Assembly (NCBI GenBank): GCA_013695475.1
Contig: JACDAJ010000246.1
Coordinates: 1 to 43,450, forward strand
Direction: 5' to 3'
Length of the DNA stretch: 43,450 bases
From: Rubrobacter sp.
GTDB lineage: Bacteria; Actinomycetota; Rubrobacteria; Rubrobacterales; Rubrobacteraceae
This document shows positions 23,471 through 31,915 of this stretch, in pieces. Numbering within the stretch: position 1 is the stretch's first letter; each line of letters opens with the position of its first letter. The notes below the pieces were generated by a model, which was given only the letters and a program-made list of their open reading frames with translations, did no database searches and was not told where the DNA came from. Position numbers and translations under genes: made by a program.

Positions 23471-24577
23471 TCAATCGGCGAGGAGGCGAGTGAGGCGGAG
23501 ATGCACCCCCTCGTCCTCATCGGTTACGTAGAAAAAGCGGCCGTCCTCGGTGATGGCGATGCCTTCCACCCGCGGAAGCTCCGGGAACTCGCGGACGAAC
23601 TCGGCTTCGAGGGCGCCGGAGTGAGCATCTTCAGGGAGGATGCATCGGAAGTGGCTGGCGACTGTGTCGCGGCCGGGCGGGTAGTCTTTTATGAGGACGC
23701 TCCCGCCTTTTTTGCTGTCTATGTTCCCGGTTACTACGTGGAGTTCCTCGCCTTCGGGGGTTTTTCGGATGGCGAGGTCGCGTACTCCGGCCATCGCGCC
23801 GCTCTTCCCGACGGCGTCCACGCTCCAGAATCCGGTGACGGAGGGCATCGCGGATCCGGGTTCGAAGAGGCGCTCGATGCCCTCCATCTCGACGAGGAGG
23901 GGGTGTCCTTCGGCGGTGGTCGGGAAGCGGAGGCCGAGGAGGAGCGTCCCGTCGTGGCGGAAGGCCGCCCCCTCGAAGTTGAGCGGCCAGTCGCCCTCGC
24001 GCACGAGGCCGGCCCACTTCTTCTCCTTGTCCTCGCCGCGCTCGATGGTGCCTTCGATGAGCGCCGCCCTTGACTCCGGGCCGAGTTCCATGAGGGCGGG
24101 GGCGCTTCCTCGCAGCGCGTCGTTGACGAGGCGGTGGAGGACGAAGCTCTCCCTATGGACTTCGATCTCAACCGCCGGGTCGGTGAAGGCGTGGCGGACT
24201 TCATCCTCCCGGAAGCGGGCGACGAAGCCCCGCTTCGGTTCGAGGGGGCCGCTCTTCCCGCCGAAGAACGAGCCGAAAACATAGATCCAGCCATCGAAGC
24301 GGGCGACCGATTCCGAATCCTCGGTTTTTTTGGTGTCGCCTGTGAGCGCGGCGTGGAAGCGGTCAATCTCCCATCCGTCGGATATATCCGTGCCTTCCTT
24401 GTGGCCGATGACACCGACGCAGTCCTCGACGCGGCCCTCGTCCATCACGACCCAGAAAGCGAACTCCCAGCCGTGCGCTTCGAGGAGCGCGTCGTTCTCC
24501 ACGGTCAGGAGGCCCGAAGCCTCGTTGGGATATAGATTCAAGTCGAGTTGCTGAAGCCCTCGCCCTTCGGTCGCCAC
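23471..24577 (-). CDS. DUF3616-like protein, probable beta-propeller
   Basis: 368 residues without signal peptide or membrane segment. Repeated short beta-rich blocks, FEGAAFRHDGTLLLGLRFPT and VEGIAITEDGRFFYVTDEDE, are like those of DUF3616 and esterase-like-activity-of-phytase propellers. The assignment is from appearance only. The GTG at 24577 is set by AAAGGGAGG seven bases upstream. It is divergent from the double-DUF427 gene. The catalytic activity, if any, is unknown. Confidence 0.65.
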   Translation of the reverse strand: MATEGRGLQQLDLNLYPNEASGLLTVENDALLEAHGWEFAFWVVMDEGRVEDCVGVIGHKEGTDISDGWEIDRFHAALTGDTKKTEDSESVARFDGWIYVFGSFFGGKSGPLEPKRGFVARFREDEVRHAFTDPAVEIEVHRESFVLHRLVNDALRGSAPALMELGPESRAALIEGTIERGEDKEKKWAGLVREGDWPLNFEGAAFRHDGTLLLGLRFPTTAEGHPLLVEMEGIERLFEPGSAMPSVTGFWSVDAVGKSGAMAGVRDLAIRKTPEGEELHVVTGNIDSKKGGSVLIKDYPPGRDTVASHFRCILPEDAHSGALEAEFVREFPELPRVEGIAITEDGRFFYVTDEDEGVHLRLTRLLAD

Positions 24578-24686
24578 TCTCGGCCTCCCTTTCCACGCTC
24601 ACGGTTCCCCGATCCACATAAGGTTACACGAGTCCGGGTATACACGACCACGCACCGGAAACAACCGACGACCACGAAAGGAAACA

Positions 24687-25481
24687 ATGTCCCTCACACT
24701 ATCCACCGGCCCCTTCGGCCCGAAGCGGCGCGGGAATTTCAACTTCGACACCTCGGCCCTCAAACCCCACACGTTGTACTTCGAGGATACTCCGAAAAGG
24801 ATACGAGCCGTCTTCGGCGGCGAGACCATCGCCGACAGCCGCCAGGCGAGGCTCCTCTTCGAGACGGCCATCATGCCCGTGCATTATTTCCCGAGGGAGG
24901 ATGTCCGTATGGATCTCCTCGAACCAACCGACCACACGACGCATTGCCCGTTCAAGGGCGACGCGAGTTACTGGACGATAAAAGTCGGGGACGCCGAGGC
25001 CGAGAACGCGGCGTGGGGATACGCGGAGCCGCAGCCCGAATCCGCGTGGCTCGACGGGTACGTCGCGCTTTACTGGGACAAGATGAACCATTGGTTCGAG
25101 GAGGACGAGGAGATACTCGGCCATCCCCGGGACCCGTACCACCGCGTGGATGTGCTTCGGAGTTCGCGGCGAGTCAAAGTGAGCGCGAACGGCGAGATCA
25201 TAGCCGAGAGCGCCCGCCCGATGGCGCTCTTCGAGACGGGCTTCCCGCCGCGCTACTATCTACCGTCCGAGGACGTGAACACAGACCTCCTCACCCCGAG
25301 CGAGACAAAGACCCGCTGCCCGTACAAAGGACTCGCCTCATACTGGACGGTCGAGGCGGACGGAGAGAGGATCGAGGACGCCGTGTGGACGTACCCGGAA
25401 CCGCTTTCGGAGGCGGAGCGAGTGAAAGACCATCTCTGTTTCTACGACGGGAAAGTGAGTGTGGAGGTGGAGGATTCGTAG
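24687..25481 (+). CDS. Protein with two tandem DUF427 domains
   Basis: 264 residues. Two copies of the small DUF427 fold occupy about 40-125 and 150-255. Each contains a repeat of the pattern GE(T/I)IA(D/E)S, then LFET, YFP or YLP-(R/S)EDV, and TxCPxKGxASYWT. Wild-type paired motifs are seen at CPFKGDASYWTIKV and CPYKGLASYWTVEA. The family's function is not established. AAAGGAAAC precedes the ATG. A TATACA -10 box about 40 bases upstream (near 24638) would give a conventional leader. Confidence 0.9.
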   Translation: MSLTLSTGPFGPKRRGNFNFDTSALKPHTLYFEDTPKRIRAVFGGETIADSRQARLLFETAIMPVHYFPREDVRMDLLEPTDHTTHCPFKGDASYWTIKVGDAEAENAAWGYAEPQPESAWLDGYVALYWDKMNHWFEEDEEILGHPRDPYHRVDVLRSSRRVKVSANGEIIAESARPMALFETGFPPRYYLPSEDVNTDLLTPSETKTRCPYKGLASYWTVEADGERIEDAVWTYPEPLSEAERVKDHLCFYDGKVSVEVEDS

Positions 25482-25534
25482 AGACGTCCCGGCGAACCGT
25501 CTCTTCGTAATAGAGGCGCGCCACCGACACGCCT

Positions 25535-25972
25535 CTACGTCGGAGGCATCCCCTTTTTCCGAAGCTGCTCCATCGCTTCATCGGTCTTTTCGAGTCCTTC
25601 GAGGTTCATGCCCAGGAGGACTTCGGGGGACTTCGTGAATTGTACGCTCCCATATTCGACGACTTGCCAGTAATTTCCCCACGGGTCGCGGAAGTCGAGG
25701 CCGCGGCCCGCAAGGAGTTCGCCACCGGCTTCTTCGACCGCTTCCCGCATTCCCGTCCGGTCGTCCACGACGAGGCCGATGTGGCGATGTTCGTCGGGGC
25801 TTTGCGTCCTTCCTTCGGAGATGGCGAGGAATTGATCGCCCGCGTCTATGAAGGCCATCTTCGGAGAGCGTCCTCGAAGCTCGAACTCGAAAATCTTTCC
25901 GAAGAAGGCGAGGGCTTCCTCGATGTCGTCCACTTCGACGGCGACGTGATTGAAGCCGATGAGGCGGGCCAC
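25535..25972 (-). CDS. VOC-family (glyoxalase/bleomycin-resistance fold) protein
   Basis: 145 residues. The start LIGFNHVAVEVDDIEEALAF with a metal-ligand His, the central EHRHIGLVVDD and the late DPWGNYWQVVEY Glu are the usual VOC metal-site positions. It is therefore a likely metal-dependent dioxygenase, isomerase or resistance protein of unknown substrate. The GTG start follows the stop of the E3-binding-domain gene by two bases, with AAAGGG upstream, so the two are co-transcribed. Confidence 0.85.
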   Translation of the reverse strand: MARLIGFNHVAVEVDDIEEALAFFGKIFEFELRGRSPKMAFIDAGDQFLAISEGRTQSPDEHRHIGLVVDDRTGMREAVEEAGGELLAGRGLDFRDPWGNYWQVVEYGSVQFTKSPEVLLGMNLEGLEKTDEAMEQLRKKGMPPT

Positions 25973-25974
25973 AA

Positions 25975-26529
25975 TTACCCTTTCTCCGCCGCCTTCTCCA
26001 CGTCTTCGACCGTTACTCTGCCGCGCGATCCGGTACCTTCGATGTCGGCGAGGCCCACGCCGAGTTCGTCGGCCTTCCGCTTCGCCGACTCGGTCGCCTT
26101 CACCGATACTTTCGGAGCGTCGGAGGGATTCGAGGATATTCCATCATCGGCGGATATAGTCGGCGCATCCGAGGACTCTTCGAGCGGCTCGCCGCCGTCG
26201 CCGATCTCATCGTCGGCGGATACGTTCGGCGCGTCCGTTCCTTCTTCGGGAGGCTCTTCGGTTTGCCCACCGGAGACGATTGAGCCATCCGCGTCCACCG
26301 TCACGGCTGACTGGGTTCCCCCGTCCGGGAGATCCTCGATCTTCGATTCGAGATCCCGGACGATATTCTCGACCTCCTCGCGGAACTTCTCCTGCGATTT
26401 GCGGAGGTTCTTCACGTCCTTCGCGAGCTTCTCGTTCCGCTCGCCAAGCTCCTCGACGGCCTTCCGGAGCTTCTTCACATCCTTCGCCTGCTTCTCCGAC
26501 TTCTTCTCGCCCTTCGATTTCTTCGCCAC
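25975..26529 (-). CDS. Coiled-coil protein with C-terminal E3-binding domain
   Basis: 184 residues. The N-terminus is Lys-rich (VAKKSKGEKKSEKQAKDVKK). A heptad coiled coil covers about 10-70, with LRKxxEELxExNEKLAKDVKN repeated. An acidic linker contains three related units, DAPNVSADD, DAPTISADD and DAPKVSVKA. It ends in a peripheral-subunit-binding domain, ESAKRKADELGVGLADIEG then TGSRGRVTVEDVEKAA. That fold normally tethers E1/E3 to the E2 core of 2-oxoacid dehydrogenases, but no lipoyl or catalytic domain is present. The GTG start is set by GAGGAG six bases upstream. It may be a scaffolding or DNA-associated protein. Confidence 0.8.
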   Translation of the reverse strand: MAKKSKGEKKSEKQAKDVKKLRKAVEELGERNEKLAKDVKNLRKSQEKFREEVENIVRDLESKIEDLPDGGTQSAVTVDADGSIVSGGQTEEPPEEGTDAPNVSADDEIGDGGEPLEESSDAPTISADDGISSNPSDAPKVSVKATESAKRKADELGVGLADIEGTGSRGRVTVEDVEKAAEKG

Positions 26530-26626
26530 TTCGGCTCCTCTCCGCATCACCCATGAAACCCGACTTCCGTGATTATATGGCGGGGATCATCGTATGTGAC
26601 GGCGCCTCTCCCGATTTCCATAGTCG

Positions 26627-27700
26627 CTATCCGAAGCTGACGTGAAGATCGGCTCCGTACTTTATTCCGGCGACTTCGCACGCTATTCTTATGAGCCTCA
26701 TTTTCTGGTCGTTGCTCAAGTTCGTGTCGAGCCACCATCCTCCCCGGAGTTTGCGTCCACCCTCGAAACCCGGGTTTCCGGGATACAAACCCTCCCGCGT
26801 CCGGGACATGTACGGCCTTTTGCTCCGTCCTTTCGGACGGTCGGCGAACCGCGCCGGGAAATCGGGGTCGCGCCGGGAAAGCTCCTCGAACACGCCCACG
26901 TATGTCTCAACGGCGTTTTTGCATCGCCGGGTTCGCCCGTCGAGCGAGAAGCCCACAAAATCCGGGCCGTCCCCGGAGCGCGGCTCGGGTGGGGGCCGAC
27001 GCTTCCTCGGAGCCTCTTTGTATGGACGGTCGCTTTCACCAATGTGCGAATGCCCTCGAAGAAACGAGGCGACGGCTTCGGGGTCGGGCTTCACCCCGCA
27101 AAGGTCTTCGACCTTCTCGGAGACGAGATCCATCAAAAGCTCGTCTTCGGACTCGACGAGTTTCGCCCACGCTTCGGGGAGGGCTTTTTGGGCCTCGCGC
27201 TTTCTCGCCGCGTCGCGGTAATCGCTCCGGGCATTTTCCATCGCGCGCCCCGAGCACATGCCTTCGTATTCGAGGTACCGTCGGAGGGCGGCTTCGATCT
27301 CCTCCGGATTCCGTTCGAGAACATCGAGCTTGTAAAGTCTCCGCTCGTCATATCGGCCTTGCTCGGTGGGGAGGAAGAAGCTCCATTCGCGCCCGTCGGT
27401 GAGGATCGCCATCGGGACGCCCCCATGGAACGCATACTCGAAAAGCTGCCGATCCGCGCCCTCGCTCTGCCCGACTTGCTTCACCTCGATCAAAACGAGC
27501 GGCTTATGCGACGGATGGCACAACGCGTAATCCACCCGCCTGCCCCCTAGTGAATGCTCGGGCGAGACCACGCTCGTGTCATACACCGGCCACCCGAGAA
27601 GATGGAGCATTCTTTGCACGACACCTTGAGACACCGCCGCCTCATTGGCGAATTTGCCAGCCTGAATGCCGTCCCGTATATCGAGGAGATCCCCCCTCAC
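26627..27700 (-). CDS. Restriction endonuclease with HsdR-N-like PD-(D/E)xK domain
   Basis: 357 residues. The N-terminal nuclease domain resembles the type I HsdR N-terminus: D57 (GGRRVDYAL), then E72 and K74 in PLVLIEVKQ form the PD-D/ExK site. QLFEYAFHGGVPMAILTDGREW follows. A helical middle (about 120-215) and a C-terminal module with GGWWLDTNLSNDQKMRLIRI complete it. No helicase or translocase is present, so it is not a type I subunit. The start (GTG) overlaps the methyltransferase stop by four bases, so the pair is a type II-like restriction-modification unit. The recognition site is unknown. Confidence 0.8.
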   Translation of the reverse strand: MRGDLLDIRDGIQAGKFANEAAVSQGVVQRMLHLLGWPVYDTSVVSPEHSLGGRRVDYALCHPSHKPLVLIEVKQVGQSEGADRQLFEYAFHGGVPMAILTDGREWSFFLPTEQGRYDERRLYKLDVLERNPEEIEAALRRYLEYEGMCSGRAMENARSDYRDAARKREAQKALPEAWAKLVESEDELLMDLVSEKVEDLCGVKPDPEAVASFLRGHSHIGESDRPYKEAPRKRRPPPEPRSGDGPDFVGFSLDGRTRRCKNAVETYVGVFEELSRRDPDFPARFADRPKGRSKRPYMSRTREGLYPGNPGFEGGRKLRGGWWLDTNLSNDQKMRLIRIACEVAGIKYGADLHVSFG

Positions 27701-28686
27701 AAAGCCCCTTCATATATTTGGATTGCCCGCTCCGCCCCGACTTCCACCGCATCCCCCTCCAAAGAATCCAAAACCGAATGAACCACCGCTTTCACACACG
27801 GCACGGCGACGCTGTTTCCAGCTTGCTTTCGAGTGGCCGCATACCCGCAAACTATCTCGTAGTCTTCGGGGAAGCCTTGCAAACGGAGCATCTCGCGCTC
27901 CGTGAGGCGGCGCTCGCCGTTCACGAGGAGATAGTTGTACGAAGCTCCCGCCCTGAGCGCGCATGAGAAGGGATGCGCGCTCACGTTGCCGCCTTTGTTT
28001 TCGTGCCAGACGGTCGCCCTGTCCGGGGTCGGCTTCCCCTCGCGCCTCGCCATCCGGCTCTCCCGTATCTTCGGAGACGCATGATAGAAAGCGGGAACGT
28101 CCTCCTCGAGTATGTCTTCGAGGTGCGTGGTGGCCTCTCCGCTCCCTCCGGGCCAGTCGAAGCGGCGTGGCTCGCGGAACCCGACGATGAAGACGCGCTC
28201 GCGCTTTTGCGGCACTCCGAAGTCGAGGGCGTTCAAAACTTTGCATTCGGCGTGGTATCCGAGTTCGGCGAGCGTCCTCATTATGGTCGAGATGGTACGG
28301 CCGCCGTCGTGGGAGCGGAGCTGTTTGACGTTCTCGAGGACGAAAGCCTTCGGTCTCTTCTCTTTCAAAATCCTCGCGATGTCGAAGAAAAGGGTACCGC
28401 GCACGTCGTCGAAGCCCCGGCGGTCGCCGATGATCGAGAACGCCTGGCACGGGAAGCCCGCGAATAGCAAATCGTGATCCGGTACATCCTCGGCCCGGAC
28501 TTCCCCGATATCGCCTGTGGGCTTCTCTCCGAAATTGGCTTCATACGCCTTTTGCGCGTCCGGGTCTATCTCGCTCGAGAACACGCACTCGGAAGCCATC
28601 CCGCGCCCTTCGGCGGCTTGGCTCATAGCGACCCGAAACCCGCCGATGCCGCAGAAAAGGTCAATGTATTTCAAGGGGTCGTCCAT
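27697..28686 (-). CDS. DNA (cytosine-5) methyltransferase
   Basis: 329 residues. Motif I is DLFCGIGGFRVAM. Motif IV has the catalytic Cys in GFPCQAFS. Motif VI is FVLENVKQL. Motif VIII is FGVPQKRERVFIVG and motif X is KQAGNSVAVP. All landmarks of an intact m5C methyltransferase are present, with a short target-recognition region. It protects host DNA from the overlapping nuclease. The ATG at 28686 is chosen because TATGAT lies seven bases upstream; an earlier ATG would overlap that box. Leaderless expression of the modification gene ahead of the nuclease fits a safe order of synthesis. Confidence 0.92.
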   Translation of the reverse strand: MDDPLKYIDLFCGIGGFRVAMSQAAEGRGMASECVFSSEIDPDAQKAYEANFGEKPTGDIGEVRAEDVPDHDLLFAGFPCQAFSIIGDRRGFDDVRGTLFFDIARILKEKRPKAFVLENVKQLRSHDGGRTISTIMRTLAELGYHAECKVLNALDFGVPQKRERVFIVGFREPRRFDWPGGSGEATTHLEDILEEDVPAFYHASPKIRESRMARREGKPTPDRATVWHENKGGNVSAHPFSCALRAGASYNYLLVNGERRLTEREMLRLQGFPEDYEIVCGYAATRKQAGNSVAVPCVKAVVHSVLDSLEGDAVEVGAERAIQIYEGAL

Positions 28687-28699
28687 CAAACCCATCATA
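28687..28699 (-). promoter_or_regulatory. Leaderless -10 box for the DNA methyltransferase
   Basis: The minus strand reads TATGAT (28694-28699), GGGTTTG, then ATG. TATGAT is the same hexamer as in the antitoxin promoters at 85-104 and 675-694. Confidence 0.5.
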
Positions 28700-28735
28700 G
28701 TCTATTTCGGGTTCGAGTCTCGAAGGAGAGGAAAC

Positions 28736-29062
28736 CTATTCGGAGCGACGGGCCATGAGGCGGTCGCGCACGCCATCGGGGTCGAAGCGGGACTCGTTCT
28801 CCCGGCGGATTTCATCGGCTCGTTGTTCCCGCCCCCGAAGGTATCCTTCGACCTCGCCGCGACGCCGAAGATAATATCCGACGACCGAATACACATCCGC
28901 CAGCCGAAGGGACGGGTATTGCTGCGCTATCTCCTCGGCGGTCGCCCCCTCGTGGAAGGCGGCGACCAAAGTGTCGAGCGTAACCCGTGTGCCTCCGACA
29001 CGCGCGACGCCATCACGACCGACAGCCAAAGGGATGGGTTCGTAATCAACGGCGAGCGTCAT
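28736..29062 (-). CDS. DUF433-domain protein (antitoxin-like)
   Basis: 108 residues. A DUF433 fold is visible: VARVGGTRVTLDTLVAAFHE, GATAEEIAQQYPSLRLADVY and VVGYYLRR. Such domains are often antitoxins beside PIN-like DUF5615 toxins, but no toxin lies on either side, so it is an orphan. The C-terminal ~40 residues are charged and helical. TACAAT six bases before the ATG supports a leaderless transcript. It lies between leuD and the restriction-modification pair, on the same strand. Confidence 0.82.
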   Translation of the reverse strand: MTLAVDYEPIPLAVGRDGVARVGGTRVTLDTLVAAFHEGATAEEIAQQYPSLRLADVYSVVGYYLRRRGEVEGYLRGREQRADEIRRENESRFDPDGVRDRLMARRSE

Positions 29063-29074
29063 GGCATCATTGTA
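29063..29074 (-). promoter_or_regulatory. Leaderless -10 box for the DUF433 gene
   Basis: The minus strand reads TACAAT (29069-29074), GATGCC, then ATG. Spacing is six bases and there is no Shine-Dalgarno. Confidence 0.55.
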
Positions 29075-29092
29075 ACCGCCGCATCCTTCGAC

Positions 29093-29680
29093 TCACAAAA
29101 CGCTCGGCAAATACGAAGGCCGCGTCCCCTCGAACTTCTCGATGTCCTCCTCGTACGCCAAAGTCAATCCCACATCATCCAATCCGTTGAGGAGGCGATG
29201 CCTCGTGAAGTCGTCCACGATGAATTGCTCGTCCACGCCGGGGCCGCTTACGGTGCGTCCTTCGAGATCCACGACGACCTCGGCCTCGGGGTCTCGCCTG
29301 ACTTCTTCGAGGAGCGTCTTTATGGTTTCTTCGGGAAGCTCGACGGTGAGGATGCCGTTTTTGGTGCAGTTATTTTTGAAGATGTCGGCGAAGGACGGGG
29401 CGATGACCGCTCCGAAGCCGTAGTCCGAGATGGCCCACACGGCGTGCTCGCGGCTCGACCCGCACCCGAAATTGTCCCCGGCGATGAGTACGACCGCGCC
29501 GTCGTACTCCGGCTTGTTCATGACGAAGTCCGGGTCTTCCTGCCACTCGGCGAAGAGGAAATGCCCGAAGCCGGTCCGCTCGATGCGCTTGAGCGCGTCG
29601 CTCGCCACTATCTGATCCGTGTCCACATCGGAGAACCCGAGCGGAAGCGCCTTTCCCCGTACGGTCTTCACAGCCTCCAT
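29093..29680 (-). CDS. leuD: 3-isopropylmalate dehydratase small subunit
   Basis: 195 residues. With LeuC it isomerizes 2-isopropylmalate to 3-isopropylmalate in leucine biosynthesis. Landmarks are the DVDTDQIV start, the substrate-contact loop GDNFGCGSSREHAVWA and FGAVIAPSFADIFKNN. The ATG overlaps the leuC stop by one base (TGATG), with GGAGGTG upstream. Length and motifs are normal. Confidence 0.96.
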   Translation of the reverse strand: MEAVKTVRGKALPLGFSDVDTDQIVASDALKRIERTGFGHFLFAEWQEDPDFVMNKPEYDGAVVLIAGDNFGCGSSREHAVWAISDYGFGAVIAPSFADIFKNNCTKNGILTVELPEETIKTLLEEVRRDPEAEVVVDLEGRTVSGPGVDEQFIVDDFTRHRLLNGLDDVGLTLAYEEDIEKFEGTRPSYLPSVL

Positions 29681-31083
29681 CACTTCACCTCCGCCGGGAC
29701 GTTGAGTTCGTTCGGCGAGGCGAAGCGCCCCATGACCGCCGTCGCCGCCGCCACGACCGGACTCACGAGGTGCGTGCGTCCACCGCGCCCTTGCCGACCT
29801 TCGAAGTTCCGGTTCGAGGTCGAGGCGCACCGCTCGCCGGGCTCGAGTATGTCCGGGTTCATCCCGAGGCACATCGAACATCCGGCGTTCCGCCAGTCGA
29901 ATCCGGCGGCTGTGAATATCTCGTCGAGCCCCTCTTCCTCCGCCTGTTTCTTCACGCGCATCGAACCGGGGACGACCATCGTCCGGATGCCTTCCTTCAC
30001 TTTGTGGCCTTCGAGGACGGCGGCGGCGGCCCGGAGATCTTCGATCCTCGCGTTCGTGCACGAGCCGAGGAAGACGGTGTCCACCTCGATGTCCCGGATG
30101 GCGGTTCCGGGTACGAGATCCATATATTTCAAAGCCCGCTCGTGACCGTCGTTCTCCGGCTCCGGCACCTTCTCGTCGAGGCCGACGGTCTGCGCGGGCG
30201 TCGTCCCCCACGACACGTACGGGATGAGGTCGGAGGCTTGTATGACGACCTCTTTGTCGAACTCGGCCCCCTCGTCGGTGCGGAGGTTCTTCCATTCCTC
30301 GACCGCGACATCCCAGTCCGCGCCCTTCGGCGCATGCTCCCGGCCCTTGACGTACTCGAAGGTCGTCTCGTCGGGGGCGACGAGCCCGGCGCGGCCGCCG
30401 CCCTCGATGGTCATATTGCACATCGTCATCCGGCCCTCCATCGAGAGGCTCCGGATGGCCTCGCCCCGATACTCGATGACATGGCCGACGCCTCCCCCGG
30501 TTCCGATGCGGTGGAGGATGCCGAGCATGAGATCCTTCGCCGTCACGTCCTCCGGCAACTCGCCCTCGATCGTCACCGCCATCGTCTTCGGCTTGCTTTG
30601 CGGCAAAGTCTGCGTCGCGAGCACATGCTCGACCTCGGAGGTGCCGATGCCGAACGCCAATGCGCCGAAAGCCCCGTGCGTCGCGGTATGGGAATCACCA
30701 CACACGATGGTCATGCCGGGCTGCGTGAGTCCCATCTCCGGCCCGATGACGTGGACGATGCCTTGTCCGATGCTCCCCCACCCGTGGAGTTCGACGCCGA
30801 AATCGTCGGCGTTTTTACTCATGGCGTCCATTTGCTTGGCGGAGACTTTGTCTTTGATCGGCATCCCGAACTCCGAGGTCGGGACGTTGTGGTCCATCGT
30901 CGCCACCGTGAGATCCGAACGGCGGACTTTCCTGCCGGACATCCGCAAAGCCTCGAACGCCTGTGGACTCGTTACCTCGTGGACCATGTGGAGGTCTATA
31001 TAGAGGAGGTCTGGCTCGCCCTCGACCCGCCTCACGACGTGCCTCTCCCATATCTTCTCCGCGAGTGTTTTCGGTATGCTCAT
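29680..31083 (-). CDS. leuC: 3-isopropylmalate dehydratase large subunit
   Basis: 467 residues, an aconitase-fold protein carrying a [4Fe-4S] cluster. Cluster cysteines are seen in [13 protein letters not shown] and in [10 protein letters not shown] (two). Other landmarks are [28 protein letters not shown] and [18 protein letters not shown]. The ATG is preceded by AAGGAG. The two upstream methyltransferase genes on the same strand end 46 bases before it, so transcription may come through from the IclR-facing promoter near 32620. Confidence 0.97.
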   Translation of the reverse strand: MSIPKTLAEKIWERHVVRRVEGEPDLLYIDLHMVHEVTSPQAFEALRMSGRKVRRSDLTVATMDHNVPTSEFGMPIKDKVSAKQMDAMSKNADDFGVELHGWGSIGQGIVHVIGPEMGLTQPGMTIVCGDSHTATHGAFGALAFGIGTSEVEHVLATQTLPQSKPKTMAVTIEGELPEDVTAKDLMLGILHRIGTGGGVGHVIEYRGEAIRSLSMEGRMTMCNMTIEGGGRAGLVAPDETTFEYVKGREHAPKGADWDVAVEEWKNLRTDEGAEFDKEVVIQASDLIPYVSWGTTPAQTVGLDEKVPEPENDGHERALKYMDLVPGTAIRDIEVDTVFLGSCTNARIEDLRAAAAVLEGHKVKEGIRTMVVPGSMRVKKQAEEEGLDEIFTAAGFDWRNAGCSMCLGMNPDILEPGERCASTSNRNFEGRQGRGGRTHLVSPVVAAATAVMGRFASPNELNVPAEVK

Positions 31084-31129
31084 CTCACTCCTTATGTCTT
31101 CTCGAAATAGTGATGGTATTCCTTTGCGT

Positions 31130-31915
31130 CTATCGTGGCAACATAGTCCGCCTCGCTATGATGTTCAGCCGGACGTAATCCGCGAGGAGCGGCCCATCCA
31201 TCGCGGCCATCTCCTACGCGACCGCGAGGGCGAAGGGTACGCGCTCCGTCTCCGGCAATGCTTCCACATGACCCCGGAGTATGATCGCCCCGAGATACGC
31301 CGCCAAACCCTCGACGGACTCGAACGGGGTCGGCTCCTCGTGGAGCCATATGTTTTCCGGCTCGAAATCCGCTTCCCGAAGCCTTTCCTCCGTCGCCCCG
31401 ACCCCGGCGTAGAGTTTGTCATCCGTCCAATTCTCGAAGCGCGGGGCGAAGGGTTCCCGGCGCATCACCTTCTCCGTCGCATCGTTGATACGCGAGATGT
31501 TCCCCTCCCCGCCGCACTGCGCCGCGAGGAGGCCACCGGACTTCAACGCGGCGGCGAGACGCTCGAACAAACGGTCGTGATCCCGTATCCAATGAAACGT
31601 CGCCGTCGAGAAAATAATGTCCATCGGCTCTTCGACCTCGAGCTCGAGGAGGTTTTGCCGCGAGAAGCTCACTCGCCCGTCTCCGGCGAACCTCTCCTTC
31701 GCCGCCTCGACCATCGCATGGGAGCCGTCCACCGCGAAGACTTTCCCATCCGGCAAACGTTCGAGGAGCTTCTCCGTTACGCGGCCGGTTCCGCATCCGG
31801 CGTCAATGACCGACTCGTCGCCGCGAAGGTCGAGCCTCGATAAAAACTCCTCGCCCCACTTCGTCATCAGGTTTGCGAGGGTCTCGTACGACGAGGCGTT
31901 CCACTCCATCGTCAT
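31130..31915 (-). pseudogene. SAM methyltransferase, trans-aconitate-methyltransferase-like, with late premature stop
   Basis: It starts MTMEWNASSYETLANLMTKW, with motif I VIDAGCGTGRVTEKLLER and the TAM-like block FSTATFHWIRDHDRLFERLAAAL. The frame meets TAG at 31214-31216 after FALAVA. The same frame then reads [22 protein letters not shown], the normal end of these proteins (LDYVRLNILAR), and stops at 31130. The TAG is therefore a nonsense change, most simply CAG to TAG. The truncated protein has 233 residues instead of 261 and may be partly functional, since motifs I-IV are intact. The start overlaps the upstream methyltransferase stop by four bases (ATGA). Confidence 0.8.

Noticed and set aside
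28687-28698. Upstream ATG codons for the DNA methyltransferase
   Set aside because: They would lie within the TATGAT box and add only MMGL before the chosen Met.
29680-31110. Long plus-strand frames opposite leuC
   Set aside because: They are antisense to a certain leuC and His/Arg-rich without domain.
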